Assembly (NCBI GenBank): GCA_900465675.1
Contig: UBJR01000028.1
Coordinates: 1 to 64,000 of the forward strand
Length of the DNA: 64,000 nucleotides
Direction of reading: 5' to 3'
Source: Hyphomicrobiales bacterium
GTDB lineage: Bacteria; Pseudomonadota; Alphaproteobacteria; Rhizobiales; Rhizobiaceae
In this document: one piece after another, positions 8,069-17,783 of the stretch
Numbering within the stretch: position 1 is the first letter of the stretch
Layout: every line of letters starts with the position of its first letter
Program-made: the position numbers and the translations under genes
The notes under the pieces: model-generated
Told to the model about the DNA's origin: nothing
Databases searched by the model: none
The model's input: the letters and a program-made list of their open reading frames with translations, nothing else

Positions 8069-10735
8069 ATGGCAAGAAGCACGTCGCCGGCGATCGATAG
8101 CCGGCCGGACCGTTTCTCCCTTTCAGGGTTCCTGTTCAGGCAGGCGCAGGCTCTACTAGGCTTTGCGATCTTCCTCATGCTGGCGCTTGCCGTTGCGGCG
8201 CTGGCCACATGGAACGTCGCCGACCCGAGCTATTCCTACGCAACCGGCAATGCGCCGAGCAACATCCTCGGCTATAGCGGCGCTGCCTTTGCCGATCTGG
8301 CGATGCAGTTCTTCGGACTTGCTAGCGTCATTGCTCTTCTGCCAGTCGTTGCCTGGGCTTTGGCGATGATCTCCGGCCGTCATATCAGCCGCATCCCGGC
8401 GCGCGGCGGTGCGTGGGCGCTCGGCTCGGTGCTTTCCTCTGCCGTCATCGGCTGCTTTCCGCCACCACTGACCTGGCCGATCCCGAACGGTATCGGCGGC
8501 GTCATCGGCGACATGATTCTGCGCTTCCCGGCGCTGTTCGTCGGCGCCTATCCGACCGGAACATTCGCAACCGCCGTCGGCTGCGTCTTCGCGGTGCCGA
8601 CCGTCTGGATGATGCTGTTTGCGGCCGGTCTGGTTGGTCGCACCGAAGAAGATGACGATATTGCCGAGGACTTTACCGAAACGCGTTCCAAGGCCCGTTC
8701 GGTTGGCGAAGCCGATGAGGATGATGGCGATGATGAAGGCGGCTGGCTTGCCTTCGGCGCCCTGACACATGCCTGGTACATGAGCCAGGCGCGTATGCGC
8801 CGGCTCTTCGGCATGGGTCCGCGCAAGCGCCGCCAGAGCGACTTCGAATCGCCCTACGATTTCAACGATGACGAATTTGGCAAGCTCAACGAGCCGGTGC
8901 GCGCCAAGGCGCCTAGCGGTCGCGGGGAGCGCATGGACCCGTCGATGGATGTGGGTGCGGCCTCGCAGCGCCGTATCGTCTCCGCGCCGTCGATCTCGCT
9001 CGATGACGATGACGACGATGATGCGTTTGACACCGACATGCCGCCTCGCCCCGCCGATATCCTTCCCGATGACGACGAGGATGGCTGGATGATGCGCGCC
9101 CCGGCGCGTTCCGGCGGCAAGCAGGAGCCGCGGGTGACGCCTGCAGCATCCCGCCCGAAGCCAGGTGCGCGTCTTGACCGCGAATCGCAGGGCAGCTTCA
9201 TCCGTCCGGAAGGCTTCCAGCTGCCGCCGATGCATCTTCTGGCCGAGCCGAAGAATGTCGTCCGCGACAGCACGCTGTCCGCCGATGCCCTTGAACAGAA
9301 TGCGCGGATGCTCGAAGGCGTTCTCGAAGATTTCGGCGTCAAGGGCGAGATCATCCATGTCCGTCCTGGCCCCGTCGTCACGCTCTACGAACTGGAGCCT
9401 GCTCCGGGTATCAAGTCGTCCCGTGTCATCGGCCTTGCCGACGATATTGCCCGCTCGATGAGCGCGATCGCTGCCCGCGTCGCCGTCGTGCCGGGCCGCA
9501 ACGCCATCGGCATCGAACTGCCGAATTCGACCCGCGAGACCGTCTATCTGCGCGAGCTGATCGCCTCGCGTGATTTCGAGGGATCCAAGGCGAAGCTCGC
9601 CATGGCGCTCGGCAAGACGATCGGCGGCGAAGCCGTGATCGCCGACCTCGCCAAGATGCCGCATCTGCTGGTCGCCGGTACCACCGGTTCCGGTAAATCC
9701 GTCGCCATCAACACGATGATCCTGTCGCTGCTCTACCGGATGACGCCGGAACAGTGCCGCCTGATCATGATCGATCCGAAGATGCTGGAACTCTCCGTCT
9801 ATGACGGAATCCCGCATCTGCTGTCGCCCGTCGTTACCGATCCGAAGAAGGCCGTCGTTGCGCTCAAATGGACCGTCCGCGAGATGGAAGAGCGCTACAA
9901 GAAGATGTCGAAGATCGGCGTCCGCAATATCGACGGCTTCAATGCCCGCGTCGAGCAGGCGCTTGCCAAGGGCGAGCAGATTTCGCGTACCGTCCAGACC
10001 GGTTTCGATCGTCATACCGGCGAAGCAATGTACGAGACGGAAGAATTCGATCTGCAGCCGATGCCCTATATCGTCGTCATCATCGACGAAATGGCCGACC
10101 TGATGATGGTCGCCGGCAAGGATATCGAAGGCGCGGTGCAGCGTCTGGCGCAGATGGCGCGTGCCGCTGGTATCCATGTCATCATGGCGACGCAGCGTCC
10201 GTCCGTCGACGTCATCACCGGTACGATCAAGGCGAACTTCCCGACCCGCATCTCCTTCCAGGTGACGTCGAAGATCGACAGCCGCACCATCCTTGGCGAA
10301 CAGGGCGCAGAACAGCTGCTCGGCATGGGCGACATGCTCTACATGGCCGGCGGCGGCCGCATCCAGCGTGTCCACGGCCCGTTCGTGGCCGATATGGAAG
10401 TCGAGGAGATCGTTTCGTTCCTGAAGACGCAGGGCGCGCCTCAGTATCTCGATGCGATCACGGCCGACGACGACGAAGACGGTGACTACGGTGGCGGCCC
10501 GGCCGGCACCTCCAATCTTGCCGATTCCGACGATCCCTACGACCAGGCGGTGGCCATCGTGCTGCGCGATGGCAAGGCATCCACGTCCTATGTTCAGCGC
10601 CGTCTCGGCATCGGTTATAACCGTGCTGCATCGCTGATCGAGCGTATGGAGCAGGAAGGAATCATCGGTCCCGCCAACCATGCTGGTAAACGCGAGATCC
10701 TCGTTCCGACGGAAAGTGATATACTCGATCGCTGA
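8069..10735 (+). CDS. ftsK: DNA translocase FtsK
   Basis: An 888-residue septal DNA pump that coordinates chromosome dimer resolution with division. The N-terminus has several membrane segments (about residues 25-190). A long acidic, probably disordered linker with Asp runs ([10 protein letters not shown]) follows to about residue 380. The RecA-like motor has Walker [15 protein letters not shown], Walker [15 protein letters not shown] and the [15 protein letters not shown] motif. The C-terminal gamma winged helix ([20 protein letters not shown]) would recognise orienting DNA sequences and activate XerD. The ATG at 8069 has TAGGA 5 bp upstream; an ATG at 7967 is in frame, but the extra residues look non-coding. 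It is probably monocistronic or cotranscribed with lolA, 136 bp downstream. Confidence 0.95.
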   Translation: MARSTSPAIDSRPDRFSLSGFLFRQAQALLGFAIFLMLALAVAALATWNVADPSYSYATGNAPSNILGYSGAAFADLAMQFFGLASVIALLPVVAWALAMISGRHISRIPARGGAWALGSVLSSAVIGCFPPPLTWPIPNGIGGVIGDMILRFPALFVGAYPTGTFATAVGCVFAVPTVWMMLFAAGLVGRTEEDDDIAEDFTETRSKARSVGEADEDDGDDEGGWLAFGALTHAWYMSQARMRRLFGMGPRKRRQSDFESPYDFNDDEFGKLNEPVRAKAPSGRGERMDPSMDVGAASQRRIVSAPSISLDDDDDDDAFDTDMPPRPADILPDDDEDGWMMRAPARSGGKQEPRVTPAASRPKPGARLDRESQGSFIRPEGFQLPPMHLLAEPKNVVRDSTLSADALEQNARMLEGVLEDFGVKGEIIHVRPGPVVTLYELEPAPGIKSSRVIGLADDIARSMSAIAARVAVVPGRNAIGIELPNSTRETVYLRELIASRDFEGSKAKLAMALGKTIGGEAVIADLAKMPHLLVAGTTGSGKSVAINTMILSLLYRMTPEQCRLIMIDPKMLELSVYDGIPHLLSPVVTDPKKAVVALKWTVREMEERYKKMSKIGVRNIDGFNARVEQALAKGEQISRTVQTGFDRHTGEAMYETEEFDLQPMPYIVVIIDEMADLMMVAGKDIEGAVQRLAQMARAAGIHVIMATQRPSVDVITGTIKANFPTRISFQVTSKIDSRTILGEQGAEQLLGMGDMLYMAGGGRIQRVHGPFVADMEVEEIVSFLKTQGAPQYLDAITADDDEDGDYGGGPAGTSNLADSDDPYDQAVAIVLRDGKASTSYVQRRLGIGYNRAASLIERMEQEGIIGPANHAGKREILVPTESDILDR

Positions 10736-10871
10736 CGCGCGAAAAAATCTTTCGAGGCAACGGCTTCACGGAAACCTGATCGCCTCGAAAACGTTACCTC
10801 TCGCAGCTATGCGTCTGCGCCATGAAGACGCCGCCTTTCGGCAGCAAGCAGGTCGCATAAAGGAGACCTAG

Positions 10872-11540
10872 ATGAACAACTCCGATTCATTCCTGAACGG
10901 CTTTTCGCTGACGCGCCGCCATATGCTGGGCGCGATGGCGCTCGGCGCCTTGTCGGCCGCATTACCGTTCAATGCTTTTGCTCAGGCGGCAGCCGCGGGC
11001 TCTTCGACGGCACAGGCGATCGCCGACCATTTTTCGAGCGTCGGTACCATGCAGGGCGAGTTCGTGCAGTTTGGTCCGCGCGGCGAGCAGACGGGTGGCA
11101 AGTTCTTCATCGAACGGCCCGGCAAGCTGCGCTTCAACTACGACGACCCGTCGCCGATCCGGGTGATCGCCGACGGCAAGAATGTCGCGATCGGCAATCT
11201 GAAGCTCAAGACCTGGAACCTCTATCCGCTGTCGAAGACGCCGCTCAGCCTGCTGCTGGCACAGAAGATCAATCTCAGCGATGGTTCGGTGAAGAGCGTC
11301 AAGGAAGAGTCGGACCTGACGACGATCGCGCTTGGCAACAATACCGTTTTCGGCAATTCGACGATCACCATGATGTTCGATCCGAAGACCTACGACCTCC
11401 GCCAGTGGACGATCACCGACAACCAGGGCAAGGACACCTCCGTGATGGTGTTCAACGTCAAGACCGGCGTGCAGTTCGACGACAAGGTGTTCCGGGTGCC
11501 TTACGAAAGCATTCCTGGGACGGCCGCCTCGCGCGATTGA
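10872..11540 (+). CDS. lolA: Outer-membrane lipoprotein carrier protein LolA
   Basis: A 222-residue periplasmic chaperone that takes lipoproteins from LolCDE to the outer membrane. A signal peptide is visible (TRRHMLGAMALGALSAALPF, with cleavage after FNAFA); its twin Arg suggests possible Tat export. The LolA fold is shown by MQGEFVQFGPRGEQTGGKFF, IERPGKLRFNYDDPSP and a hydrophobic beta-sheet core. The second half includes LRQWTITDNQGKDTSVMVF. The Shine-Dalgarno AAAGGAGA lies just before the ATG. It follows ftsK, and an intrinsic terminator 28 bp after the stop ends the unit. Confidence 0.92.
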   Translation: MNNSDSFLNGFSLTRRHMLGAMALGALSAALPFNAFAQAAAAGSSTAQAIADHFSSVGTMQGEFVQFGPRGEQTGGKFFIERPGKLRFNYDDPSPIRVIADGKNVAIGNLKLKTWNLYPLSKTPLSLLLAQKINLSDGSVKSVKEESDLTTIALGNNTVFGNSTITMMFDPKTYDLRQWTITDNQGKDTSVMVFNVKTGVQFDDKVFRVPYESIPGTAASRD

Positions 11541-11567
11541 CCCCGCCGATCTCATCCCATTGAAGCG

Positions 11568-11597
11568 ACGCCCGGCTTTGTCCGGGCGTTTTCTTTT
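11568..11597 (+). terminator. Intrinsic terminator of lolA
   Basis: ACGCCCGG and CCGGGCGT arms with the loop CTTTGT are followed by TTTCTTTT. Confidence 0.85.
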
Positions 11598-11663
11598 GCC
11601 GCCCGTTTCCTCCGGCACTGCTTTGCTCTAAAGCCTTTTCACCCCTCGATGAAAGGCATTGGC

Positions 11664-12467
11664 ATGAGCTTCTCGATCACGACCTGGAACATCAATTCCG
11701 TCCGTCTCCGGATGCCGATCGTCGAGAAATTCCTGCTCAAACATCAGCCCGATATTCTCTGCCTGCAGGAAACCAAGGTTCCGAACGAACTGTTTCCTTT
11801 GGCACCGCTCAAGGCTATGGGCTACGAGCACATCCTGTTTCACGGCCAGAAGGGCTATCATGGCGTGGCGATCGCATCGCGGCTGCCGATCGTCGAAGAT
11901 CACCGCTTCGACTACGGCGATGTCGGCCATGCGCGGCATATCTCGGGTATTTTCGAGCGTGGCGGGCGCCGGATCCGGCTGCATAACTTCTATGTGCCGG
12001 CGGGCGGCGACGAGCCTGACATCGCGATCAATCCGAAATTCGCCCACAAGCTCAATTTCGTCGATGAGATGAAGCTGCTGAAGGCCAATGCCGAGCCCAA
12101 CACGTCCTCGATCCTGGTCGGCGATCTCAATATCGCGCCGCTGGAGCACGACGTCTGGTCGCACAAGCAGCTCCTGAAGATCGTCAGCCATACGCCTGTT
12201 GAGACCGAGGGGCTGCTCGAGGTCATCAAGCGCGGCGCCTGGCTCGATCTGATGCGCCAGCATGTGCCTGCCAATGAGAAGCTCTATACGTGGTGGAGCT
12301 ACCGCGCCAAGGATTGGGAAGCGGCCGACAAGGGCCGCCGCCTCGACCACATCTGGTCTTCATCCGATCTCGGGCCGCTGCTGCAGCGTGTCGAGATACT
12401 CAAGGAAGCGCGCGGATGGGAAAAGCCATCCGACCACGTTCCCGTGACGGCGTACTTCAATCTCTGA
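11664..12467 (+). CDS. xthA: Exodeoxyribonuclease III (AP endonuclease family)
   Basis: A 267-residue enzyme of the exonuclease/endonuclease/phosphatase superfamily that cleaves at abasic sites and degrades DNA 3' to 5' in base excision repair. Active-site signatures in order are TWNINSVRLR, ILCLQETKVPNELFP (metal-binding Glu), HNFYVPAGGDEPD, VGDLNIAPLEHDVW (Asp/Asn), GRRLDHIWSS and EKPSDHVPV (catalytic His). The ATG at 11664 (MSFSITTWN) is preceded by AAAGGC; an ATG at 11649 would add five residues without a ribosome site. Its stop abuts the stop of the convergent cyclic-nucleotide-binding gene with no spacer. Confidence 0.94.
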   Translation: MSFSITTWNINSVRLRMPIVEKFLLKHQPDILCLQETKVPNELFPLAPLKAMGYEHILFHGQKGYHGVAIASRLPIVEDHRFDYGDVGHARHISGIFERGGRRIRLHNFYVPAGGDEPDIAINPKFAHKLNFVDEMKLLKANAEPNTSSILVGDLNIAPLEHDVWSHKQLLKIVSHTPVETEGLLEVIKRGAWLDLMRQHVPANEKLYTWWSYRAKDWEAADKGRRLDHIWSSSDLGPLLQRVEILKEARGWEKPSDHVPVTAYFNL

Positions 12468-12923
12468 TCAGGAAAAGCGGTGGAGCTGCGCCGTGGCGCG
12501 CGCAGCGAGCTCCGCGATATTGTCGCGGATGCGGTTTTCGATGAGTTTGGCGGCTTCCGGATATTCCTCGATGAGGCGATGGAAGAGCGAGCGGGTGATG
12601 CGGATGATGCCGGTATCCTCGCGGGCGACCGCGGTATATTTGCGCTCCACCAGCGTCACCAGCGCAAGTTCGGAAAGCAGTGTTCCGGGTCCCGCGACAC
12701 GCTGCACCCGATGATGCCCATCCTTGTCTATCACGGTGAGCTCCAAAGCGCCGCTGGTGACCACATAGGCGCTCTCCGCTGGAGAGCCCTCGCGGAACAG
12801 CATCTGGCCAGTGGAGATGACGCGGCGATCGGCGCCGAAGGCGACCAGGCGCAGCTGGTCGTCCGACATGCCGTTGAAGAGCGGCAGCTGCGAGAGCGTG
12901 TGGATGTCGTCTGTCAGCGCCAT
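12468..12923 (-). CDS. Cyclic-nucleotide-binding domain protein (Crp-like, no DNA-binding domain)
   Basis: A 151-residue protein that is essentially one cNMP-binding beta-roll. Family motifs are LSQLPLFNGMSDDQL, GQMLFREGSPAESAYVVTSG and GTLLSELALVTLVERKYTAV, the phosphate-binding cassette region; its usual GE(L/M)A-x-x-R core is altered here to SELALV with no following Arg. There is no C-terminal helix-turn-helix, so it is not a Crp regulator; the C-terminal helix ends RIRDNIAELAARATAQLHRF. It starts 13 bp after the response-regulator gene, so the two are likely cotranscribed. Brucella has the same pair (OtpR with a cAMP-dependent-kinase regulatory-subunit-like protein). The ligand is not certain. 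Confidence 0.85.
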   Translation of the reverse strand: MALTDDIHTLSQLPLFNGMSDDQLRLVAFGADRRVISTGQMLFREGSPAESAYVVTSGALELTVIDKDGHHRVQRVAGPGTLLSELALVTLVERKYTAVAREDTGIIRITRSLFHRLIEEYPEAAKLIENRIRDNIAELAARATAQLHRFS

Positions 12924-12936
12924 CTGCGCATCTGCC

Positions 12937-13620
12937 TCACGGTATGATCTTGTATCCGCCGTTCTCGGTGACGAGGATTTCGGCATTGGACGGGTCGCGC
13001 TCGATCTTCTGGCGCAGGCGATAGACGTGGGTTTCGAGCGTGTGCGTGGTGACGCCGGAATTGTAGCCCCAGACCTCTTCGAGCAGCACGTCGCGGGTCA
13101 CGACCTTCTGTTCGGCGCGGTAGAGATAGCGGATGATCGCCGCTTCCTTTTCCGTCAGCCGGATCTTCTGGCCGTTTTCGGCGGTCAGCAGTTTCTGGCT
13201 GGGCTTGAAGAGATAGGGACCGACCGTAAAGGTCGCGTCTTCGCTCTGCTCGTGCTGGCGCAGCTGCACGCGGATGCGGGCGAGCAGGACGGCGAAGCGG
13301 AAGGGCTTCGTCACGTAGTCGTTGGCGCCGGCCTCGAGGCCGAGAATGGTGTCGGAATCGGTGTCGTGCCCGGTCAGCATGATGATCGGCGCCTTGAAGC
13401 CGCCCTTGCGCAGCAGCTTGACGGCTTCGCGGCCGTCCATGTCAGGCAGGCCGACGTCCATGATCAGAAGGTCGATCGGTGCTCCACGGGCAGCCTGCAC
13501 GCCTTTGCCGGCGGTCGATTCCTGGAGAACCGTGAATTCCTCATAGAGCGCGAGCTGCTCCGTCAGGGTTTCGCGGAGGTCGTCATCGTCATCCACCAGT
13601 AGAATGGTGCGTGCGGTCAT
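12937..13620 (-). CDS. cenR: OmpR/PhoB-family response regulator (CenR/OtpR-like)
   Basis: A 227-residue two-component regulator. The receiver domain (residues 1-118) has the acidic pocket ILLVDDDDDL, the phosphoacceptor Asp in LLIMDVGLPDMDGREA, the Thr in IIMLTGHD and the Lys in DYVTKPF. The winged-helix output domain (about 128-227) has RLTEKEAAIIRYLYRA and TLETHVYRLRQKIE. Sequence and context (the adjacent cNMP-binding gene) fit the CenR/OtpR regulator of alphaproteobacteria, known for cell-envelope control; the symbol is therefore an informed assignment. No histidine kinase gene is adjacent. The divergent neighbour is an L,D-transpeptidase, which suits an envelope role. Confidence 0.8.
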   Translation of the reverse strand: MTARTILLVDDDDDLRETLTEQLALYEEFTVLQESTAGKGVQAARGAPIDLLIMDVGLPDMDGREAVKLLRKGGFKAPIIMLTGHDTDSDTILGLEAGANDYVTKPFRFAVLLARIRVQLRQHEQSEDATFTVGPYLFKPSQKLLTAENGQKIRLTEKEAAIIRYLYRAEQKVVTRDVLLEEVWGYNSGVTTHTLETHVYRLRQKIERDPSNAEILVTENGGYKIIP

Positions 13621-13761
13621 GCGGCTTTGTTCCTCAGGTTCCGTCTTACAAGTCCTACGCCAAATTCGATGATTGGCAAAGAGCGCAAGACGCGCGGTTG
13701 CAGCGCCCGGATCGATATGATTTCATCGAACATCCAAGCAAAACAAAAACATGTGACAATA

Positions 13762-14310
13762 ATGGAAAAAACAAGGCAGAGAGCGGCAAAGCGTATCTCC
13801 ACCATCCTTGTCAGGCCTCAACCGGGAAAAAAGAGCCGGGCGCTGGTGCAGTGCGGGCCTATCGTCGTGCCTGCAGCGATCGGCCGGACGGGCCGCAGTG
13901 TCTTGAAGCGCGAGGGGGATGGGGCAACGCCGGTGGCCTCGATGAAGCTGCTGTACGGCTTCCGGCGCGGCGAGCGTCCACAGCGGATCACGACACCGCT
14001 TGCGCTTTCGCGCATCCGTGCCGGCATGCTCTGGTGCGATCAGGCTGAAAACGCCAACTATAACCGTCTGGTCAAGGCGCCCTTCAAGCAGAGCCATGAG
14101 GAACTGAAGCGCAAGGACGGGCTTTACGACGTCTGCCTCGTCATGGATTGGAACGTGTCTTCGCGGGCGCGCTATCGCGGCTCGGCGATCTTCTTCCATC
14201 TGATCCGTCCCGGCTACCAGCCGACGGACGGGTGTGTCGCGGTCAAGCCGCAGGACATGCGCCGCATGCTGCCCCACATGCGCAAGGGGACAGTCATCAG
14301 GGTTCTCTGA
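13762..14310 (+). CDS. L,D-transpeptidase (YkuD) family protein
   Basis: About 182 residues with a YkuD-type catalytic core. The active-site block is IFFHLIRPGYQPTDGCVAV, in which the His is followed at the family spacing by the T-x-G-C cysteine motif, then KPQDMRRMLPHM. Earlier segments GDGATPVASMKLLYGFRR and CDQAENANYNRLVK match secreted or periplasmic L,D-transpeptidase-like proteins that form 3-3 crosslinks or anchor proteins to peptidoglycan. No clear signal peptide is seen from the chosen start (MEKTRQRAAKR), although the frame is open upstream to 13627. The start is uncertain because no good Shine-Dalgarno is visible. It is divergent from the CenR-like regulator gene. Confidence 0.75.
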   Translation: MEKTRQRAAKRISTILVRPQPGKKSRALVQCGPIVVPAAIGRTGRSVLKREGDGATPVASMKLLYGFRRGERPQRITTPLALSRIRAGMLWCDQAENANYNRLVKAPFKQSHEELKRKDGLYDVCLVMDWNVSSRARYRGSAIFFHLIRPGYQPTDGCVAVKPQDMRRMLPHMRKGTVIRVL

Positions 14311-14407
14311 ATCTCAAGGGGTGATAATTCTTCGCCGCCGTCCTATATGGCTTCTCGACGTCGCGCTGCCTCGGGCGCGCCGGCTTTCAAATTGACGGAG
14401 ACATATT

Positions 14408-15238
14408 GTGGCCAATCAACCCATCATTACTTTCCATGACGGACATTCCATTCCGCAGGTAGGCCTGGGCGTCTGGCAGACGCCGCAGGATATCGCCGCG
14501 CCGACGGTGCTGAAGGCGCTGCAGGCCGGTTACCGCCATATCGACACGGCGTCCGGTTATGACAACGAACAGGGCGTCGGCGAAGGCTTCCGCTCCTCCG
14601 GTCTCGACCGCAAGGACGTTTTCATCACCACCAAGCTGCGCAACCCTGATCAGGGTTATGACAATACGCTTCGCGCCTTTGACGGCAGCCTGAAGAAGCT
14701 CGGCATGGACTATGTCGATCTCTACCTCGTCCACTGGCCGTCGCCGCATCGCGGCCTCTACCGCGAAACGTGGAAGGCCTTCGTGAAGATCAAGGAAGAA
14801 GGCCGGGCGCGCTCGATCGGCGTGTCGAACTTCTATCCGGATCATCTGGAGCATATCATCGGCGATACCGGCGTCGTGCCCGTGATCAACCAGATCGAGC
14901 TGCATCCTGATTTCCAGCAGAAGGCGGCGCAGGAGGCGCACAAGAAGCTCAATATCGTGACGGAATCCTGGAGCCCGCTCGGGCAGGGCAAGTTCATCGC
15001 CAATGCCGTCATCGGTGAGATCGCCGAGAAGCACGGCAAGACGCCGGCGCAGGTGATCATCCGCTGGCATATCGATACCGGTCTGGTGGTGATCCCGAAG
15101 TCGGTCACGCCCTCGCGCATCGAAGAGAATTTCAACGTCTTCGATTTCAAGCTGGATGCAGACGATATGGCTGCGATCGCCAAGCTTGATGACAAGGGCG
15201 CCCGGATGGGGCCGGATCCCTACACGGCGACGTTCTGA
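14408..15238 (+). CDS. Aldo/keto reductase (2,5-diketo-D-gluconate reductase-like)
   Basis: A 276-residue NADPH-dependent oxidoreductase of the AKR superfamily (AKR5-like). The TIM barrel holds the catalytic tetrad: Asp in YRHIDTASGYDNEQGVGEG, with the Tyr five residues later, Lys in VFITTKL, and His in VDLYLVHWPSP. The cofactor-binding C-terminus contains VIPKSVTPSRIEENF. The start is GTG with GGAG upstream. The gene is monocistronic, and the bidirectional terminator after it is shared with leuC. Likely substrates are small aldehydes or keto-sugars; the specific substrate is unknown. Confidence 0.9.
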   Translation: MANQPIITFHDGHSIPQVGLGVWQTPQDIAAPTVLKALQAGYRHIDTASGYDNEQGVGEGFRSSGLDRKDVFITTKLRNPDQGYDNTLRAFDGSLKKLGMDYVDLYLVHWPSPHRGLYRETWKAFVKIKEEGRARSIGVSNFYPDHLEHIIGDTGVVPVINQIELHPDFQQKAAQEAHKKLNIVTESWSPLGQGKFIANAVIGEIAEKHGKTPAQVIIRWHIDTGLVVIPKSVTPSRIEENFNVFDFKLDADDMAAIAKLDDKGARMGPDPYTATF

Positions 15239-15254
15239 TATTATTCAGAAACAA

Positions 15255-15281
15255 AAAAGGGCGGCTCGAGGCCGCCCTTTT
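15255..15281. terminator. Bidirectional terminator between the aldo/keto reductase gene and leuC
   Basis: AAAAGGGCGGC and GCCGCCCTTTT with the loop TCGAG form a symmetric hairpin with U-tracts in both directions, between two convergent stops. Confidence 0.9.
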
Positions 15282-15301
15282 CACGTCCTGAACCTAAAGG
15301 C

Positions 15302-16711
15302 TCAGTTCCATTCGCGGATATCGACGAAGTGGCCGGCAATCGCCGCCGCAGCAGCCATGGCTGGCGAGACGAGATGGGTGCGGCCCTTGAATCCCTGGCG
15401 GCCTTCGAAGTTGCGGTTCGAGGTCGACGCGCAACGCTCGCCCGGCTTCAGGCGGTCGTCGTTCATCGCGAGGCACATCGAGCAGCCCGGCTCGCGCCAG
15501 TCGAAACCGGCCGCCTTGAAGATCTTGTCGAGGCCTTCCTTCTCCGCCTGTTCCTTCACCAGGCCGGAGCCCGGGACGATCATGGCGCTGACGGTGGAGG
15601 CAACGGTCTTGCCTTCGACGACCTTGGCAACTTCGCGCAGGTCTTCGATGCGGCCGTTGGTGCAGGAGCCGATGAAGACACGGTCGATGTTGATGTCGGT
15701 GATCGGCGTACCGGGCTTCAGGCCCATATAGTCGAGCGCGCGCCACTTGGAGGTGCGCTTGGTTTCGTCCTTGATATCGTCGGGGTTCGGAACGATGCCC
15801 TGAACCGAGATGACGTCTTCAGGCGAGGAGCCCCAGGAAACGATCGGTGGCAGTTCGGCGGCGTTGAGCTTGACGATTCGGTCGAAATGAGCGCCTTCGT
15901 CGGTCTTCAGCGTCTTCCAGTAGGCGATCGCCTGTTCGCGCTCGGCGCCCTTCGGCGCACGCGGCTTGTCTTTCAGGTATTCGAAAGTGATCTCGTCAGG
16001 CGCGATCAGGCCGGCGCGGGCGCCGCCTTCGATCGACATGTTGCAGATCGTCATGCGGCCTTCCATCGACAGCGCGCGGATGGCTTCGCCGGCATATTCG
16101 ATGACGTAGCCGGTACCGCCGGCCGTGCCGATTTCGCCGATGATGGCGAGAACGATGTCCTTGGCGGTGACGCCCGGCGGCAGCTGGCCGTCGACCTGCA
16201 CCAGCATGTTCTTGGCCTTCTTCTGGATCAGCGTCTGGGTGGCGAGAACGTGCTCGACTTCAGAGGTGCCGATACCGTGGGCAAGCGAGCCGAAGGCGCC
16301 GTGCGTCGATGTGTGGCTGTCGCCGCAGACGATCGTCATGCCCGGCAGGGTGAAGCCCTGTTCCGGTCCGATGATGTGGACGATGCCCTGGCGCTTGTCG
16401 TTCTCCGAGTAATACTCGACGTTGAACTCGGCGGCATTGATCGCCAGCTGCTCGACCTGGATGCGGCTTTCCTCGTTCTTGATGCCGAGGTGGCGATCGG
16501 GAGAGGTCGGAACGTTGTGATCGACCACCGCCAGCGTCTTCTCCGGCGCACGAACCTTGCGGTTCGTCATGCGCAGGCCTTCGAAAGCCTGCGGGGAGGT
16601 GACTTCATGGACCAGATGGCGGTCGATGTAGAGAAGACAGGTGCCATCGGCCTGTTCGTCGACCAGGTGATCGTCCCAGATCTTGTCGTAAAGGGTACGC
16701 GGTGCGCTCAT
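15302..16711 (-). CDS. leuC: 3-isopropylmalate dehydratase large subunit
   Basis: A 469-residue aconitase-family subunit that, with LeuD, isomerises 2- to 3-isopropylmalate in leucine synthesis. Family features are [33 protein letters not shown], the first 4Fe-4S cysteine in [14 protein letters not shown], and the second pair in [13 protein letters not shown]. The C-terminus holds [12 protein letters not shown] and [13 protein letters not shown]. Its length is typical (466-470). leuD is not next to it. The amino-acid ABC permease gene lies upstream on the same strand, 237 bp away. It ends at a bidirectional terminator. Confidence 0.97.
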   Translation of the reverse strand: MSAPRTLYDKIWDDHLVDEQADGTCLLYIDRHLVHEVTSPQAFEGLRMTNRKVRAPEKTLAVVDHNVPTSPDRHLGIKNEESRIQVEQLAINAAEFNVEYYSENDKRQGIVHIIGPEQGFTLPGMTIVCGDSHTSTHGAFGSLAHGIGTSEVEHVLATQTLIQKKAKNMLVQVDGQLPPGVTAKDIVLAIIGEIGTAGGTGYVIEYAGEAIRALSMEGRMTICNMSIEGGARAGLIAPDEITFEYLKDKPRAPKGAEREQAIAYWKTLKTDEGAHFDRIVKLNAAELPPIVSWGSSPEDVISVQGIVPNPDDIKDETKRTSKWRALDYMGLKPGTPITDINIDRVFIGSCTNGRIEDLREVAKVVEGKTVASTVSAMIVPGSGLVKEQAEKEGLDKIFKAAGFDWREPGCSMCLAMNDDRLKPGERCASTSNRNFEGRQGFKGRTHLVSPAMAAAAAIAGHFVDIREWN

Positions 16712-16948
16712 AGCGGTATGTCCGTTTTTGGATGCAATGGAAAAAGGAAATGGCGGAAAAGCCCGCCGGCCGTCATTCGATCAACGAAGTCGGCTGTTGA
16801 GAGCGCCCGAAACGCACGCGAAGAACCGCGCCGGCAGGCGATAATGGTCCTGCAGCACGAAAATATGCGCGCCTGTGCACTTGAACTTGCTTTCCATGAG
16901 GCTGGATATAGCGATTTTTCTCATAAACGGCAATTCGAATCGTCAGGA

Positions 16949-17767
16949 CTATCGCCCGTGCCTGCGGCGCATCCGCTGCTCCACTTGCCTGAGGCCCAGC
17001 GACAGGCCGATGGTCAGGATCAGGTAGATGTAGGTGACGATCGAATAGGTCTCGAAGAAGCGAAAGGAGCCCGAGGCATAGACCTTGCCCATCTGCGTGA
17101 TGTCGGAGACGCCGAGCACGGAGACCAGCGAACTATCCTTCACCATCGAAACGAAATCGTTGGAGAGCGGCGGGAAGATGACGCGGATCGCCTGCGGGAA
17201 GATGACGAGCCGGAAGCGGTGATAGCGCGACAGGCCGAGGGCCTTGGCGGCTTCGATCTGGCCGTGATCGACGGACTGGATGCCGGCGCGGAAGACTTCG
17301 GCGATGAAGGAGGAGTAGCCGATCATCAGCGCGATGATCGCCCGCCACATCAGCGACAGGTCGCGAACGAGAATGGGTTCGGCGATGCCCGATTTTACCA
17401 GCGGTGTGATCAGGAAATTATAGGCAGCGACAATGCCGGGCGCGCCGACGAAGGCGACGTAGAACAGCAGCACCAGCATGGGGATGCCGCGGATGATCTC
17501 GATATAGAAACGCGAGATCTGCCGCAGCACCTTGCTGTCGGACAGCCCGAGGAGTGCGATTCCAAGGCCGAGGATCGTTGCCAGCACAAAGGCGACGATG
17601 GTGACGAAAACAGTGATCCAGACGCCGTTGAAGACGGTCTGGAAGACCTGCGCATAAATGCCGTTGGTGACAATGACGATGGCGAGGATGATGCCGATAA
17701 TGGCAAGGGCGACCAGCCACCAAGGATAGTCGCCCTTCTCGGATCGCGGGGATGGGTGTGGCGCCAT
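16949..17767 (-). CDS. Polar amino-acid ABC transporter permease (HisM/GlnP family)
   Basis: A 272-residue inner-membrane permease. After a cytoplasmic N-terminus come about five or six hydrophobic segments. The family signatures are FYIEIIRGIPMLVLLFYVAF and the EAA loop EAAKALGLSRYHRFRLVIFP followed by QAIRVIFPPLSNDFVSMVKD, the His/Glu/Gln/Arg/opine type. It starts 16 bp after the binding-protein gene, so the two form one unit. No ATPase gene and no second permease are in the cluster, so the permease probably works as a homodimer with an ATPase encoded elsewhere. Confidence 0.9.
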   Translation of the reverse strand: MAPHPSPRSEKGDYPWWLVALAIIGIILAIVIVTNGIYAQVFQTVFNGVWITVFVTIVAFVLATILGLGIALLGLSDSKVLRQISRFYIEIIRGIPMLVLLFYVAFVGAPGIVAAYNFLITPLVKSGIAEPILVRDLSLMWRAIIALMIGYSSFIAEVFRAGIQSVDHGQIEAAKALGLSRYHRFRLVIFPQAIRVIFPPLSNDFVSMVKDSSLVSVLGVSDITQMGKVYASGSFRFFETYSIVTYIYLILTIGLSLGLRQVEQRMRRRHGR

Positions 17768-17783
17768 CTGCGATGATCCAGAA

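Noticed and set aside
8156-10681. 841-codon open frame on the minus strand
   Set aside because: It lies antisense to ftsK, is rich in Arg, His, Asp and Gly, and has no recognisable domain. It is a by-product of high GC codon use.
15329-17776. 815-codon open frame on the plus strand
   Set aside because: It is antisense to leuC and the ABC permease gene; the composition is that of a shadow frame.
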